Below, piece by piece: positions 46,179 to 55,410 of a DNA stretch of 64,000 nucleotides (position 1 is its first letter; every line of letters starts with the position of its first letter). The stretch is taken from assembly GCF_015207605.1 (NCBI RefSeq), contig NZ_JADEWO010000010.1, positions 62,001 to 126,000 on the forward strand, read 5' to 3'. The stretch is from Oculatella sp. LEGE 06141. Its GTDB lineage: Bacteria; Cyanobacteriota; Cyanobacteriia; Elainellales; Elainellaceae. The translations under genes and the position numbers were made by a program. The notes under the pieces were generated by a model, which did no database searches, had not been told where the DNA came from, and saw only the letters and a program-made list of their open reading frames with translations.

Positions 46179-46997
46179 ATGGGAACCTCAGTAAACGTAA
46201 CTAGCGGCAACTTTACGGCTGACGTAGTTGAACGATCATACGAAAAGCCAGTGATTGTCGATTTCTTTGCTCAGTGGTGTGGGCCTTGCCAGATGCTCAA
46301 GCCCATCCTGGAAAAGCTGGCTCAAGAATATGATTTTGTTCTGGCAAAAGTAGACATTGACCACAGCCCGGATTTAGCGAACGCTTACCAAATTGAAGGC
46401 GTTCCAGACGTGCGTATTGTGTCCCAGGGGCAAATGCATCCGGGGTTTGTAGGAGTTTTACCCGAACCCCAACTGCGGCAACTGCTGGCACAACTCAACC
46501 TGAAATCTGCACTGGAAACGGGGTTAGACGCTATTCAACAATCGATCGCCACTGGTGAAACGGCAACCGCACAGCAGCAGTTTGAACGTCTACTACAGCA
46601 GTATCCGCACGATCGAGGATTGGCGATCGCCGCTGCTAAGTTTATGTTGAATCACGATCAGCCAGAGGCGGCAGAGCGGTTGCTGGCTCCCATCCAGGAA
46701 GACGACAAGCAGCACTTTGCTGAAGCCAGCGCCCTGCGAGAACTGATTCGGTTTAAGCAAGACCAGAGTCTGGTACCCGAAACCGAGCTAGACACGCTTT
46801 ATTTCGACGCAACTCAGATGACGCTACGGGGCGATTACGAATTTGCCTTGCAGCAGTTTCTGGAAATTGTCAGCCGCGATCGCAAATACCGCAATGAAGC
46901 CGCACGAAAAGCAATGGTGACGATCTTCAACCTGTTGGGAGACGATCATCCGTTGACTCGCCACTTCCGTAAGCAGTTAATGCTCACCCTTTACTAG
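46179..46997 (+). CDS. Thioredoxin-domain TPR protein (YbbN/CnoX-like co-chaperone)
   Basis: The product has 272 residues. An N-terminal thioredoxin fold (about 1-110) has the active site WCGPC (Cys34, Cys37). It is followed by a helical TPR-like half with pairs such as AIAAAKFMLNHDQPEAAERL and the C-terminal block KAMVTIFNLLGDDHPLTRHF, typical of YbbN. E. coli YbbN lacks one of the two active cysteines. Here both are present, so redox activity as well as holdase function is possible. Cytosolic. It is not clearly in an operon. Confidence 0.9.
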   Translation: MGTSVNVTSGNFTADVVERSYEKPVIVDFFAQWCGPCQMLKPILEKLAQEYDFVLAKVDIDHSPDLANAYQIEGVPDVRIVSQGQMHPGFVGVLPEPQLRQLLAQLNLKSALETGLDAIQQSIATGETATAQQQFERLLQQYPHDRGLAIAAAKFMLNHDQPEAAERLLAPIQEDDKQHFAEASALRELIRFKQDQSLVPETELDTLYFDATQMTLRGDYEFALQQFLEIVSRDRKYRNEAARKAMVTIFNLLGDDHPLTRHFRKQLMLTLY

Positions 46998-47170
46998 GTT
47001 CAGGCCACCCCGATTGTTCAACGCCAGATTAACTCAACTAGAGGGAATGTAAGGGAGCCGTTAAGGTTTGCCTCTATCTAGAGAGCGATCGCGCAAAAAT
47101 GACACAATATCTGTTGTTGGGTTCAACGTGTCGCCGTTGCCCCTTGCCAAGCTATTCACCAAGCGAAATC

Positions 47171-48280
47171 ATGACCCATTCCCCTACGGCAGCAACCGTT
47201 TCATCAGGCTCCTCTACGGCTGTTACGGCAGACTGGTCTAGTCTGCTTCAGCAACTCCTGGATGGGCAATCGCTCTCAACAGAACAGGCCGCCGAGTTAA
47301 TGCAAGGCTGGCTAACGGAAGCTATTCCACCGGTTCTGTCGGGGGCAATTTTAGCAGCTATTCAGGCCAAGGGCGTGTCTGCTACCGAATTGGCGGGCAT
47401 GGCGCAGGTGTTGCAATCCCAATCGCTCAGCAGCCGTTTGGCCGATTCGTCCATCCCTTCGCCACTGATTGACACCTGCGGTACGGGTGGGGATGGGGCA
47501 CTCACATTCAATATTTCTACAACGGTTGCCTTTGTTGCTGCTGCCGCCGGTATTCCTGTGGCTAAACATGGCAATCGTGCGGCCTCTAGCAAAGTGGGTT
47601 CCGCTGATGTGCTTGAAGCGCTGGGTATTAACCTGGGTGCCAATCCCGAAAAGATTAAGGCGGCTTTGCACGAGGTAGGCATTACTTTTCTGTTTGCCCC
47701 GGGCTGGCATCCGGCGATGAAATATGTCGCGCCTCTGCGGAAAACCCTCAAAGTGAGAACGGTATTTAACTTGTTGGGGCCACTGGTCAATCCCCTAGAC
47801 CTGACAGGGCAGGTGATTGGTGTGTTCAATCCTAACCTGGTTGAAACAGTCGCTCAGGCGTTAAATCATCTCGGCAGACCCGAAGCGATCGTCCTCCACG
47901 GGCGTGAAAAGTTAGATGAAGCAGGACTGGCCGACCAGACCGATTTGGCCGTACTCTCCAATGGGCAGGTTGAGCGCGTGACGCTAAACCCAGAGGAGGT
48001 AGGATTGCAACACGCACCCACCAGTGCCCTTCGCGGCAGTGAGGCTGCGATCGACAATGCCGCTATTTTACGCACTATCCTTCAGGGGGGCGGCACCCAG
48101 GCACAACAGGACGTGATCGCGCTGAACACAGCACTGGCGCTCAAGGTTGGCGGTGCTGTGCCATCGAGTTCGGTATCGTCCCCAACACCGTACGTCAAAG
48201 GAGTCGAACTGGCTAAAGACATCCTGGCGAGTGGCGCGGCCTGGAGCAAGGTAGAACAATTGGTCAACTTTTTAAAGTAA
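47171..48280 (+). CDS. trpD: Anthranilate phosphoribosyltransferase
   Basis: The product has 369 residues from the ATG at 47171; an in-frame ATG at 47099 would add 24 Cys- and Ser-containing residues with no family match. Signature blocks are [17 protein letters not shown] (phosphoribosyl-diphosphate loop), [39 protein letters not shown] and [11 protein letters not shown]. It couples anthranilate to phosphoribosyl diphosphate in tryptophan synthesis. No other trp gene is nearby, as is usual in cyanobacteria. It converges on the aspartic protease-like gene with 18 bp between stops. Confidence 0.95.
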   Translation: MTHSPTAATVSSGSSTAVTADWSSLLQQLLDGQSLSTEQAAELMQGWLTEAIPPVLSGAILAAIQAKGVSATELAGMAQVLQSQSLSSRLADSSIPSPLIDTCGTGGDGALTFNISTTVAFVAAAAGIPVAKHGNRAASSKVGSADVLEALGINLGANPEKIKAALHEVGITFLFAPGWHPAMKYVAPLRKTLKVRTVFNLLGPLVNPLDLTGQVIGVFNPNLVETVAQALNHLGRPEAIVLHGREKLDEAGLADQTDLAVLSNGQVERVTLNPEEVGLQHAPTSALRGSEAAIDNAAILRTILQGGGTQAQQDVIALNTALALKVGGAVPSSSVSSPTPYVKGVELAKDILASGAAWSKVEQLVNFLK

Positions 48281-48298
48281 GCCAAAGCAAGCTGTAGG

Positions 48299-49246
48299 TT
48301 AGCGCTCGCGAAACTCTACCGTATCTTTGCGAATGGTGACATCGTAATGGCCAAAGAAGTTGTGCCCTAGCAATCCCGTTTGCATATCAGCCCCGGCGAT
48401 CGCCACTAATACGTTTTGCGCGATCGCGCCATTGACTTCAATCGAGTTGACGTACCCCAGAGGAAAGGTCACATCTTTGGCGCTGGCGGTATCCATCGTG
48501 GCTTCCGCAACAGGAACTACGCCCAACGCCGAGGCCATGCGCTGAGTAATCAGAGTACCGCTAGCGCCACTGTCTACAATCATGTCAAACGGTTGGCTAC
48601 CGTTGAACGTGACTCGAATTACTGGCGTGCCGCCAGCTCGTCGCACGATAGGCGCAACGTAAACCAGGTTGCTGCCCGCCTGTGCCGCTTGCGAAGATAC
48701 GATCGGTGCCGACTGGGTCTTTCCTGAGGTGAAGCGGTCTGGTTCAGCGGTGGCTGGTTGGGGTTGCGATCGCACAGTAACGACCCCATCCGATGCCATC
48801 AACGGACGGTTAGCCTGTTGTTGAGCATAGGTTAAGTTGCGTCGATACTCTACCAGCTTACGCTGCGCCACTGCATGGTTGGGGCTAGCGCTCGGTACGG
48901 CAGCCATTAAATCGATCGCCTGTTGCCAGCGACTGACCACCAGTTGCCAGTCGTCTTGCGACTGAGCCGATTGCCCAAACGTAAACGCGCTAGAGGCTTT
49001 GGCGATCGCATCCTGATAGAAACGGCTCGACTCGTGGGTTGCCTGGGGTGGGGATGCAGCCGTCGGAGATTCGGAACGTGGAGCCGTAGTCTCGCTGGCA
49101 GGCGCGATCGCCTCATCAACTGAGGCCGCCGTTTCTGTTGAGTCCGCTCTAAAAAGGCTAAGGAACTGATGATCGCAGGCGCTAAGGCTGGCTAAGATAC
49201 CAGACAGTAACAGAACCGTCGTACTCAATCGAAAAAAAAGTGGCAT
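48299..49246 (-). CDS. Retropepsin-like aspartic protease, lipoprotein
   Basis: The product has 315 residues. A lipoprotein signal, VLLLSGILASLSAC, puts the lipidated Cys at 24. A Ser/Thr/Ala-rich linker, a helical segment (70-145) and a C-terminal retropepsin-like domain follow, with MIVDSGASGTLITQRM (Asp225-Ser-Gly) and LLGHNFFGHYDV. Single-domain members of this clan act as dimers. The mature protein should be anchored in a membrane facing the periplasm. It is divergent from carA. Substrate unknown. Confidence 0.85.
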   Translation of the reverse strand: MPLFFRLSTTVLLLSGILASLSACDHQFLSLFRADSTETAASVDEAIAPASETTAPRSESPTAASPPQATHESSRFYQDAIAKASSAFTFGQSAQSQDDWQLVVSRWQQAIDLMAAVPSASPNHAVAQRKLVEYRRNLTYAQQQANRPLMASDGVVTVRSQPQPATAEPDRFTSGKTQSAPIVSSQAAQAGSNLVYVAPIVRRAGGTPVIRVTFNGSQPFDMIVDSGASGTLITQRMASALGVVPVAEATMDTASAKDVTFPLGYVNSIEVNGAIAQNVLVAIAGADMQTGLLGHNFFGHYDVTIRKDTVEFRER

Positions 49247-49442
49247 AGCCAGAATGTTCTAAGACAATTCAACGAACAAAACACCATTACCATAGGTTTT
49301 GCTTCCTGTTTTGCCGCCGAAGCACCGCTCAGCGGAAATCTAATTATCTCGATATGATGATAAAGGCTGTGATTCTTTCACTACTATTCCCAATCTAGTC
49401 GTAGGATAATAGCGCTTAACCTAAATCGCCCTGAGGAATACT

Positions 49443-50630
49443 ATGCAGACTGCTGCTCAACCTGCTCTACTCGTTTTGGCAGACGGAACAGTATATCGAG
49501 GTTGGTCATTTGGTGCCTCCGGTACGGTCATTGGTGAAGTGGTGTTCAACACCGGAATGACCGGTTATCAGGAAGTGCTAACTGACCCGAGTTATCGCGG
49601 TCAAATTATTACCTTCACCTATCCAGAGTTGGGAAACACGGGTGTCAATCCCGAGGATGAAGAGTCGATTGAGCCGCAGGTTAGAGGCGCGATCGCCCGT
49701 AACATTTGCCATCGACCCAGCAACTGGCGCTCAACCCAATCATTACCCGATTATTTGAAGCAGCATAACATTCCTGGCATCTACGGCGTAGATACCCGTG
49801 CCCTTACCCGCAAACTCCGCTCTAGCGGCGCGATGAACGGCGCTATTTCCACAGAAATACTCGACCCAGCAGATTTACTGCTGCGCGTACAGGAAGCGCC
49901 TAGCATGGCGGGGTTAAACCTGGTGCAGGAGGTTAGCACCCAAAATGTGTACGAGTGGGCTGATCCAACCGATGTTAGCTGGGAGTTTCGACCAACCCTC
50001 ACGACACCAGAAGCATCGTTCACGGTCGTTGCCATCGACTTTGGCATCAAACGCAACATCTTACGTCGCCTTGCTAGCTACGGTTGCCGGGTTATCGTAG
50101 TTCCCGTAAATACCCCTGCTGATGAGATCCTGAAGTACAATCCAGACGGCATTTTTCTATCGAACGGCCCCGGCGACCCAGCAACCGTACTCGACGGCAT
50201 TGAAACCACTAAAGCGCTGTTGGCGAGTCAAAGACCCATTTTTGGCATTTGCATGGGGCATCAAATTTTGGGGTTATCCCTGGGTGCCGATACGTTTAAG
50301 CTTAAATTTGGGCATCGCGGCTTGAACCAACCCGCCGGACTGAAGCAGCGGGTTGAAATTACCAGCCAAAACCACGGCTTTGCCATCGATGCTGACTCTC
50401 TCGCCAAAACAGAGGTAGAAATCACCCATCTCAACCTTAACGATCGCACCATTGCCGGGTTGCGCCACAAAACGTTGCCCATTTTCTCGGTGCAGTACCA
50501 CCCAGAAGCCAGTCCTGGCCCCCACGATGCCGACTATTTGTTCGAGCAGTTTGTTAACGCCATGCGGGAAAGTCGCCAGCAACACGGCGATCGCCTCTTG
50601 CCCAATCTTGAAGTCAGCAGCAATTCTTGA
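49443..50630 (+). CDS. carA: Carbamoyl-phosphate synthase small subunit (glutaminase)
   Basis: The product has 395 residues. GAGGAA stands before the ATG. The N-terminal CPSase_sm_chain domain begins [17 protein letters not shown]. The C-terminal class I glutamine amidotransferase has the nucleophile elbow [16 protein letters not shown] and the [10 protein letters not shown] motif with the triad His-Glu. It releases ammonia from glutamine for carbamoyl phosphate used in pyrimidine and arginine synthesis. carB is not adjacent. Its TGA overlaps the TTG start of tsaB. Confidence 0.97.
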   Translation: MQTAAQPALLVLADGTVYRGWSFGASGTVIGEVVFNTGMTGYQEVLTDPSYRGQIITFTYPELGNTGVNPEDEESIEPQVRGAIARNICHRPSNWRSTQSLPDYLKQHNIPGIYGVDTRALTRKLRSSGAMNGAISTEILDPADLLLRVQEAPSMAGLNLVQEVSTQNVYEWADPTDVSWEFRPTLTTPEASFTVVAIDFGIKRNILRRLASYGCRVIVVPVNTPADEILKYNPDGIFLSNGPGDPATVLDGIETTKALLASQRPIFGICMGHQILGLSLGADTFKLKFGHRGLNQPAGLKQRVEITSQNHGFAIDADSLAKTEVEITHLNLNDRTIAGLRHKTLPIFSVQYHPEASPGPHDADYLFEQFVNAMRESRQQHGDRLLPNLEVSSNS

Positions 50631-51337
50631 GCCATCCCTCTCCTTCAGGCGCTTCCCAGTTCGCCCTCGCTCTCCATACCGCCAGTCCAGAGTTGGGGCT
50701 GGCACTCAGCAACTTACAGGGAGAAGACCGTCATCAAGTTTGGGACTTGGGGCGATCGCTCTCAACCGATCTACATTTGTATCTCAATGAATTCATCCAG
50801 CCTTACCGCTGGACAGATCTAGCCTGGATTGCGGTGGCTAAAGGGCCAGGGGGATTCACGGGCACTCGTTTAGGAGTCGTTACCGCCCGCACCTTAGCCC
50901 AGCAGTTAAATATTCCCCTCTATGCCATTTCTACGCTGGCTGCGATCGCCTGGTCAGCGTCTCTGCAACCGCACCACCCCTCGTGGACAGTCGAAACCAT
51001 TGCGCTAGAAGCCGCCCTCCGGACAGCGCAAACTGACCACTCCAACGCCATCGACATCGCTGTGCAGATGCCTGCCCAACGGGGAGAACTTTATACGGCC
51101 ATCTACTCTGTTGATCACCAGAAATTGAGCGAACGGTTTCCAGATAGCGTTCTAAACCACGAGAAGTGGCAACAGACCCTTGCAAATTGGGATAAACCCA
51201 TTCGTCTTATTCAAGTCTCAGGCAGCCTGGGTGAGTCTGTTACCGCACTGCTGGCACTGGCGCTGCACGACTGGCAAAAGGGTACCCGCCCCAACTGGAC
51301 AAATGCCCTGCCGTTTTATGGTCAAAGCCCTGTATAA
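50627..51337 (+). CDS. tsaB: tRNA threonylcarbamoyladenosine biosynthesis protein TsaB
   Basis: The product has 236 residues. It begins with TTG overlapping the carA stop (TTGA), so translation is probably coupled. Family blocks: [16 protein letters not shown], then [20 protein letters not shown] (about 77-96), the hallmark of TsaB/YeaZ. It supports TsaD in forming t6A37 of tRNAs reading ANN codons. In the C-terminal half [14 protein letters not shown] is conserved. The downstream MITE, with its perfect palindrome, may terminate the transcript. Confidence 0.9.
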   Translation: MSHPSPSGASQFALALHTASPELGLALSNLQGEDRHQVWDLGRSLSTDLHLYLNEFIQPYRWTDLAWIAVAKGPGGFTGTRLGVVTARTLAQQLNIPLYAISTLAAIAWSASLQPHHPSWTVETIALEAALRTAQTDHSNAIDIAVQMPAQRGELYTAIYSVDHQKLSERFPDSVLNHEKWQQTLANWDKPIRLIQVSGSLGESVTALLALALHDWQKGTRPNWTNALPFYGQSPV

Positions 51338-51373
51338 ACTCTGATACCTGTATGGATCTTAGTACCTGTAATC

Positions 51374-51505
51374 CTAGGGCGTGATTTAAAACTCCTGATT
51401 GCTCGGTTACATTGTGCTTTTTGCCCCCTAAGTCCCCCATGGGGGACTTAGAATCGTTCAAAAGTCTATAGAGTTGGGACTTCCGGGATTTAAAACACGC
51501 CCTAG
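51374..51505. mobile_element. MITE-like element, 132 bp
   Basis: The 17-bp ends at 51374-51390 and 51489-51505 are inverted copies with one mismatch: CTAGGGCGTGATTTAAA against CTAGGGCGTGTTTTAAA. Both ends start with CTAG, which could be a 4-bp target duplication of the IS5 type. The interior has no frame but holds a perfect palindrome at 51428-51451. Size, ends and lack of coding fit a nonautonomous MITE. No related transposase is in the window. Confidence 0.8.
51428..51451. repeat. Perfect palindrome inside the MITE
   Basis: CTAAGTCCCCC (51428-51438) and GGGGGACTTAG (51441-51451) pair perfectly around AT. It could form a stable hairpin in RNA from either strand and act as a terminator for tsaB. 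Confidence 0.8.
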
Positions 51506-51800
51506 CAATGGATAGGATATCCATTCCCTAACCATCTCGATGCCCCCATAGGAGTGAGGAATATCAGACAGTCTTTAGGTGTACCGTTCCTGCCTGAGTC
51601 CTGACTCCCACGGCTAGAAGCGCGTGGGAGTGGCTCCAGACTTTGCCTTAGCAGTTGAAAGCCAGACCCAACATGCATCTTAACCATTTCAACTTGCAAT
51701 TCAGCAAAGTCTTCAATTATGAAGGGAACCTTTAGTTCAACTTAAGCGTCTGTTTTATAGGATTGAGTCTGTGTTGCTGCAAAGTCGATTGAGGAACGAC
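51506..51800. other. Structured noncoding region
   Basis: Just right of the MITE is a 19-bp inverted repeat (AATGGATA at 51507-51514, TATCCATT at 51518-51525). Further on, ACTCCCACG (51604-51612) pairs with CGTGGGAGT (51623-51631) around a ten-base loop that partly pairs too. No coding frame is credible. The hairpin and flanks recall the noncoding ends of IS200/IS605-type elements, but no tnpA or tnpB remains. Confidence 0.4.
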
Positions 51801-51992
51801 CTATGCTGCCTGCGAACTGTCTCGATAGGCGCTTGAACCTTCTAAATTTTGATCAGACAGGTCTTGCAGCATTTGATCATAGGGGTCATCATCAACAATC
51901 TCATTGCGAACCCATTCATCAAAGGTTTGTTTAATCGTCCGTGGAAACGAAACCAGCCAATTCAGTTTTGATGCGGTGTGTGCTGTATTCAT
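51801..51992 (-). CDS. Small hypothetical protein of 63 residues
   Basis: I chose the ATG at 51992; a GTG at 52088 would extend the frame by 32 residues of poor quality. The product starts MNTAHTASKLNWLVSFPR, then has FDEWVRNEIVDDDPYDQMLQ, an acidic helical stretch. Soluble, no signal peptide. The compact charged composition looks like a real small protein, but I do not recognise a family and there is no clear ribosome site. Confidence 0.5.
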   Translation of the reverse strand: MNTAHTASKLNWLVSFPRTIKQTFDEWVRNEIVDDDPYDQMLQDLSDQNLEGSSAYRDSSQAA

Positions 51993-52513
51993 AAAATTGA
52001 CAACAGAAGTTTGTGAAGCGAGGCTGCTACGAGTTAGGCACCAGAGATAGATGGATTGGTAGATTGTTGGCACAGACTGCGTTAGCACACTGTGTTGACC
52101 ACTGAACTTATGTAGCTTATATAACTTATATAACCTGTCTTCCTACAGATAGATGTAAAGTTTCTACAAAACTCAAACGTCCGTTTGAGCGATAAAAAAC
52201 TACATAAATCGGTTGGAAGATCGAAGAAGAACGGATGAAAGTGGCACTGTTGCGACGTTACTTCATCCTGATATTATCTCTTCTAGCCGATCGACCACTG
52301 CTCCGGACTTTATTGGATATTTAAACTTCATCGATGTTTTACGGTATCCGCCTTCAATGGATAGGGGAATTGCTGTAGACGACGGTCCGTCAGGCTCCCA
52401 AACTCCATCGTGGTCAAGCCATGGCTTGAAGACATTTACCAGAAGACATGTACCAGTAGTATTCCCCGACAGTGTGCTGTGCTATCTAACGGCACGCTTG
52501 TCTCTAGATGTCG
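51993..52513. other. Intergenic region between the small hypothetical and Rrf2 genes
   Basis: A 521 bp stretch with AT-rich promoter-like sequence, including a direct repeat of CTTATATAA at 52116-52133. A plus-strand frame (52213-52704) runs antisense into the Rrf2 gene and is not called. Confidence 0.4.
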
Positions 52514-52945
52514 TTAGATGTAATACATACTGCTTAACCGTTGACGTGCCTCTCGTTGTTGTCGCAAATCTTGAATCGTATGCTGCTGAAGCACTGTCCT
52601 TGCTTTTTGCTGTGCTTCTTTCCACACCTCGCGTACTATTCCGCGATCGACTCCTTCGGGTTGTCGTCCCTGCTTTGAGTCGCTACCCACTTCTAGACAG
52701 TTGAACACGTCTAGCAAGGTGATTTGCCAGGGTTCTCGTGCTAACAGATAGCCGCCCCGATTCCCCCGCTGACTGCGAACAATACCAGCATGGCGCAAAG
52801 ATGCAAAGACTTGTTCTAGATATCGGTCGGGAATGCCCTGGTTAGCAGCAATCTGCTTGATTTGCAGCGGTTCTCCCCGCTCAAAATAGGTTGAAAGTTC
52901 CAGTAGAGCAACTAAGGCATATTCGACCTTGCAGGACAGTTCCAT
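52514..52945 (-). CDS. Rrf2-family transcriptional regulator
   Basis: The product has 143 residues from the ATG at 52945; a TTG at 52972 would add nine. The start MELSCKVEYALVALLELS and the winged helix QIKQIAANQGIPDRYLEQVF, then RGNRGGYLLA, are diagnostic of Rrf2. The iron-sulfur cysteine trio of IscR is not present; only one Cys lies near residue 82 (VFNCLEVG). It therefore probably does not hold an IscR-like cluster and may sense another signal or act with a partner. Single gene; possible autoregulation. Confidence 0.9.
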   Translation of the reverse strand: MELSCKVEYALVALLELSTYFERGEPLQIKQIAANQGIPDRYLEQVFASLRHAGIVRSQRGNRGGYLLAREPWQITLLDVFNCLEVGSDSKQGRQPEGVDRGIVREVWKEAQQKARTVLQQHTIQDLRQQREARQRLSSMYYI

Positions 52946-53174
52946 AGAAATAGTATCAGGCGACGTCAACAAGCCTTCTTACTATACCCCGGTTTGTTGG
53001 TAGAGATATGTGAGTTTGCTACTAAAACTGAAGCAGTAACATCGATAACCAACGGGATGACCAACGGTGAGATAGGGTTGATGGCAAACAGGAGATTGGG
53101 AGCCAGATGGGTTTCAGCCATTCGACCAGGGTTGCTGTCATAAGGTTAAGGGCGTGGAGTTTAAAAATTGCGGC

Positions 53175-54440
53175 TTAGCCATTCGCCAGGGGCAACCGCA
53201 CTCGGAAGCAGCTTCCCTCGCCCACCCGACTGTTAACTGTGATTTCACCGTTGTGCTGTTGTGCGATCGCCTGAGCAATTGCCAACCCTAACCCCAATCC
53301 ACCAGCGCGATGCGATCGGGCGCGATCGGCTCGCCAAAAGCGCTGAAAAACCAGACGAATTCGTTCGGGTGCAATGCCAATTCCTGTATCCTGGACGCTA
53401 ACCACAACGTGTTTGCTGCCCTGTTTCATAGAGAGTGTCACCGTTCCCCCGGAGGAGGTGTATTGCAGCGCGTTTTCCAACAGGTTTGAAAAGAGACGAG
53501 TTAGCCTTGCGGCATCCCCAATCACCATGACATCGGGCAACAGGTCTGATTGGAACGTAATCCCGCGCTGTTGCGCCTGGGAGTCTAAAAGAGCCAGCAG
53601 ATCTTGTAACACTTTGTAGAGATAAATTGGAGCCTTGTCGTTGTTCAACACCATAACGGCAGCATCCGTTCGGGCCAGGAAGAGGAGATCTTCTACCAGG
53701 TGAGTCATCTGGTTGGTGGCGCTGGCGATCGCAAACAGCTTCTTCGAGTCTTTAGGATGAATTCGTTCGGGGTGTTTTAAGATCACCTCAATTGAAGTTT
53801 TGACGGCCGTTAAAGGGCTGCGTAGCTCATGGGAGGCATCGGCAGTAAATTGCTTCAGTTGCTCAAAACTTTGTTGGGTAGGTAACAGAGATTTTTGCAC
53901 CAGCCACACTCCACCAATACCGCTCAAGCCCAAAGCCACTATGCCACCCAGCCCTAATCCCCAACGGAGTTTGGCAATTACTTCCTCAATTTCTTTGGTC
54001 GATTCGCTGGCACGGATGTAGCCTTCCAGGGTTGGAATGGGCAAATCTGAACTTTGTAAGTAGACCGGAATCGTAAAAGTGCGAATTTGTTGCCGCTTCA
54101 ACGTCAAAATTCCAGTTCTGACAGGTAAGCTAACTTGAATCGCGCCTCGGGTTGCCAGTTCTCTACCGTTTAAATCAAACCAGGTCAAGCTCTGTTGATT
54201 GCGACGAAACAGCTCTTGCCAGGGAATTTCTGCCCGCTCGTCTAAATGCTCGTCACCTTGAATTTTAACGGCAGTTAGGCTGGGAGCCGCCGATTGAGCC
54301 AGGGTGAGCAGGCGGCTGTCAAGCTGTTGGTAAAGGCTATGCACAAAAAAAAGGTATGCGGCTGAAGCCGATGTCCCAAAGATTGCGGCCATAACTGCCA
54401 GATACGTAAGCAGAAGACGCCAGCCTAAGTTCTTGAACAT
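53175..54440 (-). CDS. Two-component sensor histidine kinase
   Basis: The product has 421 residues. Membrane spans at about 8-33 and 160-182 enclose a periplasmic sensor of about 125 residues without a known fold. Kinase blocks: phospho-acceptor His204 in DASHELRSPLTAVK, N box LLENALQY, G1 DTGIGIAPERI, and FxRFWRADRARSHRAGGLGL at the F/G2 boxes. It autophosphorylates and should phosphorylate the response regulator encoded 20 bp upstream on the same strand. Signal unknown. Confidence 0.92.
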   Translation of the reverse strand: MFKNLGWRLLLTYLAVMAAIFGTSASAAYLFFVHSLYQQLDSRLLTLAQSAAPSLTAVKIQGDEHLDERAEIPWQELFRRNQQSLTWFDLNGRELATRGAIQVSLPVRTGILTLKRQQIRTFTIPVYLQSSDLPIPTLEGYIRASESTKEIEEVIAKLRWGLGLGGIVALGLSGIGGVWLVQKSLLPTQQSFEQLKQFTADASHELRSPLTAVKTSIEVILKHPERIHPKDSKKLFAIASATNQMTHLVEDLLFLARTDAAVMVLNNDKAPIYLYKVLQDLLALLDSQAQQRGITFQSDLLPDVMVIGDAARLTRLFSNLLENALQYTSSGGTVTLSMKQGSKHVVVSVQDTGIGIAPERIRLVFQRFWRADRARSHRAGGLGLGLAIAQAIAQQHNGEITVNSRVGEGSCFRVRLPLANG

Positions 54441-54460
54441 GTCTGGTCTAGTCGCAGTGG

Positions 54461-55138
54461 CTAGTAAAGTTGCTTGAGCCGATAGCCCAACCCATGTACC
54501 GTTTCGATCAAATCGGTGGGGGCACCCGCTAGTTTAAGCTTTTGCCGCAGTCCTTTGATGTGCGATCGGACGGTTTCTTCTGTCGGCGGCTCTTCATAGG
54601 ACCAGAGCCGTTCTAATATTTGACCGCTGCTAAACACCCGGCGATTGTTACGAAGAAACAGCTCCAGCAAAGAATATTCTTTTGGCGTTAGCGACAGCAT
54701 CTGCCCGTCGTAACTTACTTCACAGCTACTGGGGTCAAGATGGAGACTTCCCCATTCAAAGATAGGCGGCAAAGAGCCACCCCCACGCCGCAGCAAAGAC
54801 CGAATTCGAGCTGAAAGTTCTTCTAAATCGAAGGGTTTAACCATATAGTCATCGGCTCCGGCATCCAGCCCCATAACTTTGTCGCTAATGGTGTCGCGTG
54901 CGGTCAGCATGAGGATAGGAGTATCGCACCGTTGAGAACGCAATTCACGGCAGAGCGTAATACCATCGATTTCGGGAAGCATTACGTCTAGCAAAATTAG
55001 ATCGTAAGCAAATGCATCCAGCATCTCCCATGCGCTACGTCCGTTGTGGGCAACGTCAATAGTGTAATTCTGGTCGGTCAGGTCTTCTACCAGTGCATCG
55101 GCAATGCGCTCGTCATCTTCTACTAGCAAGAGCTTCAT
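54461..55138 (-). CDS. OmpR-family response regulator
   Basis: The product has 225 residues from the ATG at 55138 (start MKLLLVEDDERIADALVEDL). The receiver domain has Asp51 as phosphorylation site in LILLDVMLPEIDG, Thr at TAR and Lys in MVKPFDLEEL. A winged-helix domain follows, with LTPKEYSLLELFLRNNRRVF and ETVRSHIKGLRQKLK, ending TVHGLGYRLKQLY. It pairs with the downstream kinase. Neighbouring genes upstream encode a DUF4168-like secreted protein and a small lipoprotein, which could be targets. Confidence 0.93.
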   Translation of the reverse strand: MKLLLVEDDERIADALVEDLTDQNYTIDVAHNGRSAWEMLDAFAYDLILLDVMLPEIDGITLCRELRSQRCDTPILMLTARDTISDKVMGLDAGADDYMVKPFDLEELSARIRSLLRRGGGSLPPIFEWGSLHLDPSSCEVSYDGQMLSLTPKEYSLLELFLRNNRRVFSSGQILERLWSYEEPPTEETVRSHIKGLRQKLKLAGAPTDLIETVHGLGYRLKQLY

Positions 55139-55323
55139 GAATTGCGCCTCGGTCAAACGTAGAGTAAGCAAACACGGGCTAAACCAAAAGCTAACTCGCC
55201 GGGATTCAACTCAATCTTGCGATGGATGAGGGACGGTTAAGTTAGCCAATCTCCCTGCCCATTGTTAAAGATGCGGTGAGGCAAATGACACTGCCATAGT
55301 ACAGATTGTTGAGCGCACACCCA

Positions 55324-55371
55324 ATAAGAAAGCAGCCCGTTGAGATGCGATCGCATCTGCAACGAACTGCT
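55324..55371 (-). terminator. Strong intrinsic terminator after the DUF4168-like gene
   Basis: Read on the minus strand, 55371-55331 forms a long stem: AGCAG/CTGCT, two G-T pairs, CGTTG/CAACG, a bulged C, then AGATGC/GCATCT with a GATC loop. TTTCTTATT follows. The apex is a HIP1 GCGATCGC octamer. It separates the secreted-protein gene from the two-component pair. Confidence 0.8.
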
Positions 55372-55410
55372 GGGCTGAATGTCTAATGAATTGAACGCTA
55401 AGCTAGACGC

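Noticed and set aside
52213-52704. Plus frame of 163 codons
   Set aside because: Its second half is antisense to the Rrf2 regulator, and the first half has no ribosome site or known motif.
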